In this document: one piece after another, positions 8,895 to 23,948 of the stretch
Layout of the letters: each line of letters starts with the position of its first letter
Numbering within the stretch: the first letter of the stretch is position 1
Source: Halomonas ventosae
GTDB taxonomy: Bacteria; Pseudomonadota; Gammaproteobacteria; Pseudomonadales; Halomonadaceae
Reading direction: 5' to 3'
NCBI RefSeq assembly: GCF_004363555.1
Contig: NZ_SNZJ01000022.1
Coordinates: forward strand, 1-64,000
Length of the DNA stretch: 64,000 bases
Position numbers and translations under genes: made by a program
The notes under the pieces: generated by a model
What the model saw: the letters and a program-made list of their open reading frames with translations, nothing else
Told to the model about the DNA's origin: nothing
Database searches by the model: none

Positions 8895-10118
8895 GTGATC
8901 ATCAAGCCCAAGGTACGCGGTTTCATCTGCACCACCACCCACCCCGTCGGCTGCGAGAAGAACGTGCTCGAGCAGATCGAGGCGACCCGTGCCCGCGGCC
9001 TGGACAAGGCCCGGGGTGACGAGGAACAGCGGCCTAAAAAGGTGCTGGTGATCGGTGCCTCCAGCGGTTATGGCCTGGCGGCGCGCATCACCGCCGCCTT
9101 CGGTTACGGCGCCGACACCCTGGGCGTGTTCTTCGAGAAGCCGGGCACCGAGAAGAAGTCGGGCACCGCGGGCTGGTACAACAGCGCGGCCTTCGACCGG
9201 TTCGCCAAGGCCGAGGGGCTCTACAGCAAGTCGATCAATGGCGACGCCTTCTCCCACGAGGCCCGCGAGAAGGCCATCGAGCTGATCCAGCAGGACCTGG
9301 GCCAGGTCGACCTGGTGGTCTACTCGCTGGCCTCGCCGGTGCGCAAGCTGCCCGACAGCGGCGAGCTCAAGCGCTCCAGCCTCAAGCCGATCGGCGAGAC
9401 CTATCGCGCCACCGCCATCGACACCAACAAGGATGCCATCATCGAGGCCGAGGTCGAGCCCGCCACCGAGCAGGAGATCGAGGACACCAAGGCGGTGATG
9501 GGCGGCGAGGACTGGGAGCTGTGGATCGACGCCCTGGACCGCGCCGGCGTGCTGGCGCCGGGCGCGCGCAGCGTGGCCTTCAGCTACATCGGCACCGAGA
9601 TCACCTGGCCGATCTACTGGCACGGGGCCCTGGGCAAGGCCAAGGAGGACCTGGACCGTGCCGCCGGCGAGATCGACAGGCGCCTCTCGGCCAGCGGCGG
9701 CGGCGCCAACGTCGCGGTGCTCAAGTCGGTGGTGACCCAGGCCAGCGCGGCCATCCCCGTGATGCCGCTCTACATTGCCATGGTCTACCGGGTGATGAAG
9801 GAGAAGGGCCTTCACGAGGGCACCATCGACCAGCTCAACCGCCTCTTCGGCGAGCGCCTGTACCTTGGTGAAGGGCAGGGCAGCGCCGAGACCGACGAGG
9901 CCGGCCGCCTGCGCCTGGACGACTGGGAACTGCGCGATGACGTCCAGCAGGCGTGCAAGGACCTGTGGCCGAAGGTGACCACCGAGAACCTCTTCGAGAT
10001 CACCGACTATGCGGGGTACAAGCACGACTTCCTCAAGCTGTTCGGCTTCGAGCGCGACGACGTCGACTACGACGCCGATGTGAACCCGGTGGCGGACTTC
10101 GATGTCGTGAACCTGTAG
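8895..10118 (+). CDS. fabV: Trans-2-enoyl-ACP/CoA reductase FabV
   Basis: A 407-residue NAD(P)H-dependent enoyl reductase completing each fatty-acid elongation cycle. Family hallmarks are the start [19 protein letters not shown], the cofactor loop [12 protein letters not shown], and the active-site Tyr-X8-Lys in [10 protein letters not shown]. FabV enzymes are resistant to triclosan, and in several bacteria FabV is the sole or second enoyl reductase. The start is a GTG preceded by GAGG at six bases. The last residues, [10 protein letters not shown], are also typical. It stands alone, divergent from the DUF7079-like gene. Confidence 0.95.
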   Translation: MIIKPKVRGFICTTTHPVGCEKNVLEQIEATRARGLDKARGDEEQRPKKVLVIGASSGYGLAARITAAFGYGADTLGVFFEKPGTEKKSGTAGWYNSAAFDRFAKAEGLYSKSINGDAFSHEAREKAIELIQQDLGQVDLVVYSLASPVRKLPDSGELKRSSLKPIGETYRATAIDTNKDAIIEAEVEPATEQEIEDTKAVMGGEDWELWIDALDRAGVLAPGARSVAFSYIGTEITWPIYWHGALGKAKEDLDRAAGEIDRRLSASGGGANVAVLKSVVTQASAAIPVMPLYIAMVYRVMKEKGLHEGTIDQLNRLFGERLYLGEGQGSAETDEAGRLRLDDWELRDDVQQACKDLWPKVTTENLFEITDYAGYKHDFLKLFGFERDDVDYDADVNPVADFDVVNL

Positions 10119-10182
10119 GAGCCCACGTTTCTGGCCACTGCCAGGGGCGCGGGACGCCGGTTCCAGCCAATGGAGGTGTGCC

Positions 10183-10395
10183 ATGGATACCCGGGAGAGC
10201 AAGACGCCGGAAGAGGAGCTGCAGCATTTCAAGGAGGTCAGCCAGCCCGAGGACTTCGAGCATCCCGAGCCGGATGAGGACCAGCCCGAGGCGAAGGAGT
10301 CCCCCCACGGGCTGCACCGGGTGTTGCCCATCGTCATCGTGTTGATCGGGATCCTCGCGGCCGCCATGCTGCTGCTGAGCGGCAACGCCCAGTAG
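10183..10395 (+). CDS. Small single-span membrane protein
   Basis: A 70-residue protein of unknown function. The first 45 residues are strongly acidic and rich in Glu, Pro and Asp; residues 46-66 form one transmembrane helix (VLPIVIVLIGILAAAMLLL), so the acidic part probably faces the cytoplasm. The start is well supported by GGAGG six bases before the ATG. It follows fabV by 64 bases and may share its transcript. No conserved motif was recognised. Confidence 0.65.
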   Translation: MDTRESKTPEEELQHFKEVSQPEDFEHPEPDEDQPEAKESPHGLHRVLPIVIVLIGILAAAMLLLSGNAQ

Positions 10396-10503
10396 GCGGC
10401 AGTCGCGCGGGCCTCTCCTCTCGGCGGGGCTGTGGATCTTCCTGGCCTTGGGTAAGATGGGGGCTTTGACCAGCCCCCGGCATCCACCCAAGGCCAGATT
10501 CGC

Positions 10504-11481
10504 ATGCCCGAGCCTCTCGCATCCCTTCGTCCGGCGTCACCGACGCGGTATGTCGGTGTCGTGGTGCTGCCCGGCTTCTCGCTGCTGGCCCAGGCCTGTG
10601 CCACCGAGCCGTTGGCGGTGGCCAACCGCCTCGAGGGGCGCACCCTCTATCGCCTCACCACCTTCGCCTGCGCCGCCGGCCCGGTGGCCAGCGCCTCCCA
10701 GCAGGCGCTGATGCCCCAGGCGGGCATCAATGAGGTGGATGAGCCCCTGGACCTGCTGCTGGTGTGCGCGCCGGGCCCGCTCTCCGGCAGCGTCCCCGGG
10801 CCCCTGATCGAGTGGCTGCAGCGGCTAGCCAGGGCGGGCGTGCTGCTGGGCGGCATCGGCGGTGGCACCGAGGTGCTGGCCCGGGCCGGGGTGCTGGATG
10901 GCTACCGGGCGACGCTGCCCTGGCAGCGCTTCGATGCCTTCTCCGAGGCCTTCCCCCGCGTGCGCCTCTCCCGCCAGCTCTTCGAGATCGACCGCGACCG
11001 CCTGACCTGCGGTGGCGGCACCGCCGCCATGGACATGATGATGACCCTGGTGGGCAGCCAGCACGGCCCCCGGCTGGCCGAGCGCATCTCCGAGCACTTC
11101 GTGCTGGAACGCATCCGCATGGGCGACGAGCCCCAGCAGGTCCCGCTGCGCTCGCGCCTCGGCCATGCCCCCGAGAGCCTGGCCGAGGCGGTGGCGCTGA
11201 TGGAGGCCAATATCGAGGAGCCCCTGACCACCCACGAGCTGGCCGAACACCTGGGCATCTCCCGTCGCCAGCTCGAGCGACTGTTCAAGAAGTACCTGCA
11301 GGCGGTGCCCAGCCGCTATTACCTGGACCTGCGCCTGCAGCAGGCGCGCCGCCTGCTGCGCGAGAGCGACCGCCCCGCCGGCGAGATCGCCCTGCAGACC
11401 GGCTTCTCCTCGGCGGCGCACTTCTCCACCGCCTACCGCAATCACTTCGGCATCACGCCCCGCGAGGAGCGGCTGGCCTGA
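10504..11481 (+). CDS. GlxA/ArgR-type AraC-family regulator
   Basis: A 325-residue regulator: a DJ-1/PfpI (GATase1-like) sensor domain at about 18-195 and an AraC helix-turn-helix at about 225-322 (HELAEHLGISRRQLERLF, then IALQTGFSSAAHFSTAYRN). The nucleophile elbow of the sensor domain reads GGIGGGTEVLA with no Cys, so it binds a ligand and does not catalyse. Pseudomonas ArgR, which switches on the arginine succinyltransferase genes, has this architecture. The nearby ast operon makes that role plausible, but an exporter and a methyltransferase gene lie between. Confidence 0.8.
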   Translation: MPEPLASLRPASPTRYVGVVVLPGFSLLAQACATEPLAVANRLEGRTLYRLTTFACAAGPVASASQQALMPQAGINEVDEPLDLLLVCAPGPLSGSVPGPLIEWLQRLARAGVLLGGIGGGTEVLARAGVLDGYRATLPWQRFDAFSEAFPRVRLSRQLFEIDRDRLTCGGGTAAMDMMMTLVGSQHGPRLAERISEHFVLERIRMGDEPQQVPLRSRLGHAPESLAEAVALMEANIEEPLTTHELAEHLGISRRQLERLFKKYLQAVPSRYYLDLRLQQARRLLRESDRPAGEIALQTGFSSAAHFSTAYRNHFGITPREERLA

Positions 11482-11504
11482 CCCCCTTACGCCCTGGAGG
11501 CCCG

Positions 11505-12407
11505 ATGAGCTCGCTGCGGCCCCACCTCTTCCTGCTGCTGGTGGTGACGATCTTTTCCGGCAACATCCTGGTCGGCAAGGCGCTGGCGGACTTGCCGCCC
11601 TTCACCATCTCGCTGGGCCGGGTGGCCATCGCCCTGGTGGTCATGCTGCCGCTCGGCTGGCACCAGGCCCGGCACGGCTGGCCGGTCTTCCGGCGGCACT
11701 GGCGACCGCTGCTGGGACTGGCGCTCTCCGGGGTGGCCTTCTTCAATGCGCTGATCTATTCGGCGCTGAAATTCACCTCAGCGACCAACGTCGCCATCCT
11801 CGAGAGCCTGATCCCGGTGGCGACCCTGCTGCTCAGTGTGCTGCTGCTAGGTGAGCGCTTCCGGCCCCTGCAGTGGTTCGGCGTGGTGGTCTCCCTGGGC
11901 GGGGCGGTGGTGGTCATCACCGCCGGGGAGGGCGCCGAGCTGGTGCCCGGCGGGGTCAACCCGGGCGATCTGATCATGCTGCTGGCGGTGCTGGTCTGGG
12001 TGGGCTACTCGCTGCTGGTCAAGGAGCACATGGCGCACTTCCCGCGCTACGGGGGGCTGCTGGTGATGCTGGTGATCGCCAACCTGGCGCTGGCACCCAT
12101 CGCCCTGCTGGAGGGGGCCTGGCAGGTGGTGCCGCGGCTCTCCAGCGCCGAGCTGGCGGGGCTTGGCTATCTCGGCATCTTCCCCTCGGTGGTGGCGCTG
12201 CTGCTCTACAACAGCGCCCTGGCCGACATCGGCCCGACCCGGGCCGCGGTCTACCTCAACCTGCTGCCGGTCGTCACCATGCTGGGGGCCTGGTGGTGGC
12301 TGGGAGACCACATCCTGCCGGTGCAGGTGGTCGGCAGTCTGGTGGTGATCACCGGCGTCTGGTGCACCATCGCGCCGCCCCGGCAGCGGGTCGCCCGTCC
12401 CGACTGA
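11505..12407 (+). CDS. EamA/DMT-superfamily exporter
   Basis: A 300-residue membrane protein with about ten hydrophobic helices in two EamA repeats; the first ends near VLLLGERFRPLQWFG, a typical EamA junction. Members export amino acids or other metabolites, and the substrate here is unknown. It begins 23 bases after the AraC-type regulator and may be its target or co-transcribed partner. The ATG at 11505 follows GGAGG by six bases. The stop codon abuts the stop of the convergent methyltransferase gene without a spacer. Confidence 0.88.
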   Translation: MSSLRPHLFLLLVVTIFSGNILVGKALADLPPFTISLGRVAIALVVMLPLGWHQARHGWPVFRRHWRPLLGLALSGVAFFNALIYSALKFTSATNVAILESLIPVATLLLSVLLLGERFRPLQWFGVVVSLGGAVVVITAGEGAELVPGGVNPGDLIMLLAVLVWVGYSLLVKEHMAHFPRYGGLLVMLVIANLALAPIALLEGAWQVVPRLSSAELAGLGYLGIFPSVVALLLYNSALADIGPTRAAVYLNLLPVVTMLGAWWWLGDHILPVQVVGSLVVITGVWCTIAPPRQRVARPD

Positions 12408-13025
12408 TCAGGCGGGGCGGGCCAGCAGGGCGCGGAACAGCGAGCCCATCATCACCGGCGTGTCCTGCTCGATGAAGAAATCGGCCGCCTCCAGCAGCGG
12501 CCGGGCCTGGCGGGTGATGTCGGTGGCGATGGCCGAGGTGAGGGCGTTGAGGCCGCGGCGGGCCAGGCCGGCCGGATGGTCGTCGGCCTGGAACTTGTCC
12601 ATCACGCAGAGCTGGCCCTCCGGCTTCAGCACCCGCCGGGCCTCGGCGAGCCCCTTGGCGGGGTCGGGCATCACCGCGAGGATCAGGTGCATCACCACCA
12701 CGTCGAAGTGGTCGTCGGGGTAGTCGAGGCGCTCGGCGTCCATGACCTCGGCCTGGACGTCCCGGCCCAGCGCCTCGGCGCGCTGGGCGAGGCGCCTGAC
12801 CATGGCCGGGGAGAGGTCGGAGGCGTGCAGCTCGATGTCCCGCGGCAGCCAGGGCAGGTCGAGCCCGGTGCCGGCGCCGACCAGCAGCACCCGCATGCCG
12901 GGTTGCCAGGTCACCTGGCCCAGTGCCGTTCGACGGGCCCCGCGGAAGGCGCGCTCGGCCACCAGGTCATAGACCGGGGCATAGAGCCCGTAGCGGATCC
13001 GGTTCCAGGCCGTGGTGTTGAACAT
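12408..13025 (-). CDS. Class I SAM-dependent methyltransferase
   Basis: A 205-residue protein with a Rossmann-type methyltransferase core: motif I VLLVGAGTGLDLPWL, acidic motif ELHASDLSPAM, then DAERLDYPDDHFDVVVMHL and the LKPEG loop. It resembles phospholipid- or UbiE-like methyltransferases, but the substrate cannot be told. The N-terminus (WNRIRYGLYAPVYDLVAE) is typical for this subgroup and supports the ATG at 13025. It is convergent with the EamA gene and divergent from astC, with 189 bases of intergenic DNA. Confidence 0.85.
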   Translation of the reverse strand: MFNTTAWNRIRYGLYAPVYDLVAERAFRGARRTALGQVTWQPGMRVLLVGAGTGLDLPWLPRDIELHASDLSPAMVRRLAQRAEALGRDVQAEVMDAERLDYPDDHFDVVVMHLILAVMPDPAKGLAEARRVLKPEGQLCVMDKFQADDHPAGLARRGLNALTSAIATDITRQARPLLEAADFFIEQDTPVMMGSLFRALLARPA

Positions 13026-13187
13026 CTCGGACTCCTCGTCGGCGGGGCTCTCCAGCCTACTCCATCTTGTGGCGCGCCTGGGGCGGCACGGCGGCTCCCT
13101 TTTACACAACTCGCCGTCCCATTGCTGAAAGCCTCCCGCGCCGGCGCTCCCTATACTCGAGAGTCAGTTGACCCGAATGATAGTTGA

Positions 13188-14429
<1,242 letters not shown>

Positions 14430-14479
14430 GCCCCGGTGCCGCGATGCGTGACGACTCATCCCCTTCCGGAGACCCTGCC

Positions 14480-19444
<4,965 letters not shown>

Positions 19445-19488
19445 GTCCCGCGGCAGGTGACGGTGGCGCAGGCCAGGAGGAGGCGGAC

Positions 19489-20679
19489 ATGGACGGAGAG
19501 CCGCAGGCGATGAGGGCGTCATCGTCGCCGAGGGACACCTATCGCCAGGCGGTCGAGCAGGCCGGCTTCGCCTCGGACGAGGCCCAGTGGCGGGCGGTCG
19601 GCCATCTCGAGGCGTGCTTTCACGCCCTGCAGCAGGCGGAGGGCGACAATATGGCCGCGGCCATCCCGGGGGTCTACCTCTGGGGGCCGGTCGGGCGTGG
19701 CAAGACCTGGCTGATGGATGGCTTCCAGCGGCACCTCCGGGTGCCCTCGCGTCGCCTGCATTTCCACCACTTCATGCGCTGGGTGCACCGGCGCCAGTTC
19801 CAGTTGAGCGGCACCGACGACCCCTTGACGGCCCTGGCCAGGGAACTGGGCGACGAGATTCGGGTGCTGTGCCTCGACGAGCTGTTCGTCGGCGATATCG
19901 CCGATGCGATGATCCTTGGGCGCCTGCTGGGCGCCCTGTTCGATCATGGGGTGACGCTGGTCTGCACCTCGAACCAGGCTCCCGGCCAGCTCTATGCCGA
20001 TGGCTTCAACCGCGAGCGCTTCCTGCCCGCCATCGCGGCCATCGAGCGGCACATGGGGGTGGTCGAGCTCGACGGCGGCCAGGACCACCGGCTGCATCCC
20101 GGCCAGGCCCACCCTCGTTACTGGGTCGCCCGGCCGGGGGAGCCGAGCGTGCTGGTCGAGGTGTTCGAGCGACTGCGCCAGGGGGAGCGTGTCTCCGATG
20201 ACCCCGTGGAGCTCGGGCATCGTGCGATTCCGGTGGTGCGTCGCAGCGAGAGCGTGCTGTGGTGCCGCTATGCCGATCTCTGCGAGCAGCCCCTTGCCGC
20301 GCTGGACTTCATCGCCCTGGGGGATCGCTTCACGCACGTCCTGCTGAGCGACGTGCCCCGCCTGGGCGGCGGACACCAGTCAGGCCGCATTGCCCGGGGC
20401 ACCGAGGACGGGGTGGCACGCGTCGAGGCTGGCGAGCGAGACTTTCCCGAGCTGACCCGGCAAGACGACGGCGTGCGTCGCTTCATCGCCCTGGTCGACG
20501 AGTGCTATGACAGGCGCATTCCCCTCTACCTGGAGGCGGAGGTGGCGCTGGGCGAGCTCTATCCCCACGGTTACCTCGCCTTCCCGTTCCGGCGGGTAGT
20601 GAGTCGCCTGCAGGAGATGCAGCTGGAACGCTTCGGTCGCCAGCGTCAGGAGGAGGTAAGGCATGGCGGAGCGCGTTGA
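19489..20679 (+). CDS. zapE: Cell division protein ZapE (AFG1-type ATPase)
   Basis: A 396-residue AFG1/ZapE ATPase, cytoplasmic and FtsZ-associated in E. coli. Walker A is GPVGRGKTWLMD (about residue 58) and Walker B is VLCLDELFVGDI, followed by VTLVCTSNQAP. The family segment RRLHFHHFMRWVH is clear. I chose the ATG at 19489 because AGGAGG precedes it by 8-9 bases; an in-frame ATG at 19441 overlaps the astB stop and would add 16 residues. Its place directly behind the ast genes is unusual and probably reflects shared transcription, not function. Confidence 0.85.
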   Translation: MDGEPQAMRASSSPRDTYRQAVEQAGFASDEAQWRAVGHLEACFHALQQAEGDNMAAAIPGVYLWGPVGRGKTWLMDGFQRHLRVPSRRLHFHHFMRWVHRRQFQLSGTDDPLTALARELGDEIRVLCLDELFVGDIADAMILGRLLGALFDHGVTLVCTSNQAPGQLYADGFNRERFLPAIAAIERHMGVVELDGGQDHRLHPGQAHPRYWVARPGEPSVLVEVFERLRQGERVSDDPVELGHRAIPVVRRSESVLWCRYADLCEQPLAALDFIALGDRFTHVLLSDVPRLGGGHQSGRIARGTEDGVARVEAGERDFPELTRQDDGVRRFIALVDECYDRRIPLYLEAEVALGELYPHGYLAFPFRRVVSRLQEMQLERFGRQRQEEVRHGGAR

Positions 20680-21148
20680 GATCGTGCGACTGAGCGCTGA
20701 CTCGCCGCACCTGGAACGGGTCGCAGCCTGGCAGCATGCCGAGTGGTCGCACCTGAGTCCCGGCGAGACGCAGGCCTCACGCCTTGCTGCCCTGCGCGGG
20801 GAGTGCGGTCGGGCCGGCGTGCCCTCGGTGTTCGTGGCGATCGCGGCGGGCCGGCCGGTGGGGACCGCCAGCCTGGTGGCCCATGACCTGGACTCCCGGC
20901 CCGACCTCACGCCCTGGCTGGCCTCGGTCTATGTGCGGCCCGAATGGCGCGGGCGGGGCATCGCCTCGTCGCTGGTCCGTCGCGTGGAAACGGAAGCCTC
21001 CAGTAACGGCATCGAGCGGCTCCATCTCTTCACGCCGGACCGGCAGGCCCTCTATCGTCGCCTCGGCTGGGCGGACCACGAGACCCTTCTCCACCACGGC
21101 GAGACCGTGACCCTCATGACCCGACGGCTGATCCCGGCGACCGCCTGA
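20663..21148 (+). CDS. GNAT-family N-acetyltransferase
   Basis: A 161-residue GNAT enzyme. The acetyl-CoA loop is RPEWRGRGIASSLV (about residues 93-106), preceded by the strand LASVYV; the C-terminal DRQALYRRLGW is also typical. The acceptor is unknown. The ATG has AGGAGG upstream and lies within the last 17 bases of zapE, so the two are co-transcribed. Confidence 0.85.
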   Translation: MAERVEIVRLSADSPHLERVAAWQHAEWSHLSPGETQASRLAALRGECGRAGVPSVFVAIAAGRPVGTASLVAHDLDSRPDLTPWLASVYVRPEWRGRGIASSLVRRVETEASSNGIERLHLFTPDRQALYRRLGWADHETLLHHGETVTLMTRRLIPATA

Positions 21149-21221
21149 GCCGCGGGATCATTGCAGCGGGAAGGGGGCCGGATGCGCTATGCTGCCGGCC
21201 AGCAGACAAGGGAGAGGCGAA

Positions 21222-21968
21222 GTGACGGGCGTGGTCTACTGGCTGGACATGGCGGGGGTGATCGTCTTTGCCCTCTCGGGCGTGATACTGGCCTGCCGCT
21301 CGCGGATGGACCCCTTCGGCATGCTGGTGCTGGCGGCGGTGACCGGGATCGGTGGTGGTACCCTGCGAGACCTGGTGCTGGGCGTGCGCCCGGTGTTCTG
21401 GGTGACGGACCCGACCTACCTCTGGGTGATACTTGCCACCGTGGGCCTGTCGATCCTCGGCTTCCATTACATCCATCGCCTCTCGCGGGGCTTCCTGCCG
21501 GTGGCGGATGCCTTCGGCCTGGCACTCTTCACGGTGATCGGGGCCCACAAGGCCCTGATGCTGGAGGCACCCGGCGTGGTGGCGGTGCTGATGGGGCTGC
21601 TGACCGGGGTGGCCGGCGGCATGGTCCGCGACGTGCTGGCGCGTCGGGTTCCCATGGTGCTCCGGCAGGAGGTCTACGCCACCGCCTCGATTGCCGGTGG
21701 CGTGGTCTTCGTGGCCCTGGAGGCCATCGCCGTGCCACTGGCCGTCTCCATCGCCACGGGGCTGGTGGTCACCCTGGGGCTGCGGCTCTCGGCGATCCAT
21801 TGGCACCTCTCCCTGCCGGTGTTTGCCTGGGTGGTGATGCAGCCGCCATCGACCTCCCAAGGCTCTGAAGGCGACGGACAGAAGCAGGCAATGCCCCAAG
21901 GTCGCGCCAAGGCCAGGGTGAAGCTGATCCCGCCGGGGCGTGCCAGACGAGGGAGGAGGGCGAAATGA
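21222..21968 (+). CDS. TRIC/UPF0126 family membrane protein (YicG/YadS-like)
   Basis: About 248 residues, with roughly seven hydrophobic helices in two repeated halves. Each half has the family glycine motif: GIGGGTLRD and GVAGGMVRD. These are bacterial relatives of trimeric intracellular cation channels; some members have been linked to glycine or cation transport. The start is a GTG with GGAGAG five bases before it. The protein ends in an unusual, highly basic tail of about 40 residues, past the usual length of about 205; this could be real or a frame extension. The stop overlaps the next ATG. Confidence 0.82.
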   Translation: MTGVVYWLDMAGVIVFALSGVILACRSRMDPFGMLVLAAVTGIGGGTLRDLVLGVRPVFWVTDPTYLWVILATVGLSILGFHYIHRLSRGFLPVADAFGLALFTVIGAHKALMLEAPGVVAVLMGLLTGVAGGMVRDVLARRVPMVLRQEVYATASIAGGVVFVALEAIAVPLAVSIATGLVVTLGLRLSAIHWHLSLPVFAWVVMQPPSTSQGSEGDGQKQAMPQGRAKARVKLIPPGRARRGRRAK

Positions 21969-23131
21969 GCATGACCCTGATGGGAAGGTCCCGCACGCCT
22001 GCCGTGCTCGCGACCTGGTTGATGGCGGTTCTCCTGTCGCTTGCCGGCTGTGCTGTCCCGCAACGGGACCTCGAGCAACGGGCGCAGGAGCTGGACCAGG
22101 CGGCAGTGGCCGCGGCGATCCGTGATCGTTACGAGGCGGCACTGCCCGACCTGCCCCAGAGCAAGCAGCGCCACTACGCCCAGCGGCTCTACCGGATCAC
22201 CGGGGACGCCCGTTACCTGCCCCTCAATCGGGACTACGGTCGGCGCCTGGTGAGCCAGATTCGCGAGGAGATCGAGGCGCTGGACACGCCGGGCCATGCC
22301 GAACGACGGGCCCGGGAGCAGGTGGCGGCCTACCCGACTCGCACCGAGAAGCAACGTCGCCGCAAGCGGATGCTCGCCGAGTGGGGAGAGATCGCCTATG
22401 CCAAGAGTCTGGCCTTTGACCTGACCCAGGCGAAATACCATGGCCTGTTGAACGAGGCCGACCTTCCCGGCCATCACCGGGCATTGGACTACCTGGCAAG
22501 CGTCGACTTTCGCACCTTCCTTCTCGATCCCGACGTGATGGCGATCTATGCCGCCCAGGTGGCCAACCTGGTCTATTACCTCGAGGACCTGGGCGTCACC
22601 GACCTGCGGGAGGAGGTCATCACGGCCTTCCGACACCAGTACCCGCAGCGGCGTGACCCGGGGCTCTCCACGGCCGAGTACCGCAACAAGATCTACGGCA
22701 TGACCCACTTCGTGATTGCCGCCAGCGACTACTACCAGCAGCCGGTGTCGGCCGAGGAGTTCCGCTGGGTGCTGCACGAGTTCGCCGCCAGCCTGGATCG
22801 TATCCTCTTGGATACCAAGGAGGACATCTATACGGAGGTGGGTATCAGCTTCCTGCTGGCCGGGGAGGAGGATCATCCGGCCGTATCGCGCCTGCAGGAT
22901 GCACTGCTCGAGGCCTATGACCCCGAGGCGAGAATGGTGCCGTCAGAGCAGGGAGGCACCGACCTGGCCTATGGGGAACACCGCAACGTGCTGGCCATCA
23001 TGCTGCTGGACTGGCCGGATAGACTCTTTCCGGGGCCGATCCTTTCCCCGCTTCAGGAGCAGGAGAGCTTGGCTTTCTGCACCGATACCTCTTCCAACTG
23101 GCAAGATAGCTCCTTGCGGATATGCAGGTAG
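21965..23131 (+). CDS. DUF3541-like lipoprotein
   Basis: A 388-residue protein with a lipoprotein signal: positive start, hydrophobic LATWLMAVLLSL, then lipobox AGC at about residue 30. The mature part is helical and rich in charged residues, resembling DUF3541 proteins of marine gammaproteobacteria, whose function is unknown. The ATG overlaps the TRIC stop by four bases. The last 26 codons run antisense over the convergent acyltransferase gene and lose the GC-rich character of the rest, which suggests that the native 3' end was replaced. Confidence 0.65.
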   Translation: MSMTLMGRSRTPAVLATWLMAVLLSLAGCAVPQRDLEQRAQELDQAAVAAAIRDRYEAALPDLPQSKQRHYAQRLYRITGDARYLPLNRDYGRRLVSQIREEIEALDTPGHAERRAREQVAAYPTRTEKQRRRKRMLAEWGEIAYAKSLAFDLTQAKYHGLLNEADLPGHHRALDYLASVDFRTFLLDPDVMAIYAAQVANLVYYLEDLGVTDLREEVITAFRHQYPQRRDPGLSTAEYRNKIYGMTHFVIAASDYYQQPVSAEEFRWVLHEFAASLDRILLDTKEDIYTEVGISFLLAGEEDHPAVSRLQDALLEAYDPEARMVPSEQGGTDLAYGEHRNVLAIMLLDWPDRLFPGPILSPLQEQESLAFCTDTSSNWQDSSLRICR

Positions 23132-23865
23132 AGTGGCATCAGATCTTCATGCATCTCTTTTTCAGCTTTTGTATGGTCTATATAGTAAGCATTTCGTACG
23201 CCATGATACTCAATGTCATCGCTCACTTTGGTGAAGTGGAAGCCAGATAGTGCGAGAAGCCGAGGTAAGCGAGACTCCATCATTGCAAATACATGGCGGC
23301 GACCAGTCAGCCCAACCAGAGAATAGGTGCAAAGAAAGAGCCCGATGGCAATCAGTGGGAATGTCCTTGCTTCCTTGTTCGAAAAATCTTGTCCATCAAA
23401 TATAATGGACGTATGGCTTTCTCCAGTCTGGCGAGATCTGAATTTTCGGGAAATTGCCAGTCTGGAAACTTCGCAAACCTGATTCCTCGGCATCTTGCCA
23501 GGATCTAGCTCGGGGTGGTTAAGTTTTCCATTGCCCTGAATTTCTACCGGAAGTCTGTAAAAAGGTGATTCTGGATCACTTTTAGGGATTACCAAGCGCA
23601 TGCATCCAGCAGGAAGCCCGCTTCGCTTGTGCTCGATAAGGCAGTGAATCGAGGACTCGTCGTACGCATCTGTTTCCAGATGGTGGGACTGGTCTTCGTG
23701 CATCTTGTAATGCAGTTCCTGGAGAAAAACCTCATGTCGAAGTGAAAGGGCTTTTCTCTTCGATTCTTGAGTCATGGCCAGTACAAAACGATACTCTTCT
23801 ATGAATTGACTGAAGAGCTCCTGGTTTCGAGACCGCCTTACCTCGTTGGTTTTTAGCGATGTCAT
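23053..23865 (-). CDS. PEP-CTERM/exosortase-associated acyltransferase-like protein
   Basis: A 270-residue protein of the autoinducer-synthase/GNAT-like superfamily, closest in pattern to acyltransferases found with exosortase (PEP-CTERM) systems: RHEVFLQELHY near the N-terminus, then AGCMRLVIP, CEVSRLAIS, and a late MESRLPRLLALSGF. A homoserine-lactone synthase is less likely. Base composition is strikingly AT-rich against both neighbours, a sign of transfer. The ATG at 23865 has GGAAG eight bases upstream. No exosortase or PEP-CTERM protein is seen in the window, so its partner is missing here. Confidence 0.72.
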   Translation of the reverse strand: MTSLKTNEVRRSRNQELFSQFIEEYRFVLAMTQESKRKALSLRHEVFLQELHYKMHEDQSHHLETDAYDESSIHCLIEHKRSGLPAGCMRLVIPKSDPESPFYRLPVEIQGNGKLNHPELDPGKMPRNQVCEVSRLAISRKFRSRQTGESHTSIIFDGQDFSNKEARTFPLIAIGLFLCTYSLVGLTGRRHVFAMMESRLPRLLALSGFHFTKVSDDIEYHGVRNAYYIDHTKAEKEMHEDLMPLYLHIRKELSCQLEEVSVQKAKLSCS

Positions 23866-23948
23866 TCTTGACTTCCTTTGTACTGTGGGCTGCCAGTGAG
23901 CCTGAGTAAAGATGTAAATAAAAAGCATGAAAGGGGTTTGAGAGCTTG

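Noticed and set aside
13122-13157. TTGCTG and TATACT upstream of astC as a sigma-70 promoter
   Set aside because: The spacing is 24 bases, too long; no sigma-54 GG-N10-GC element was convincing either.
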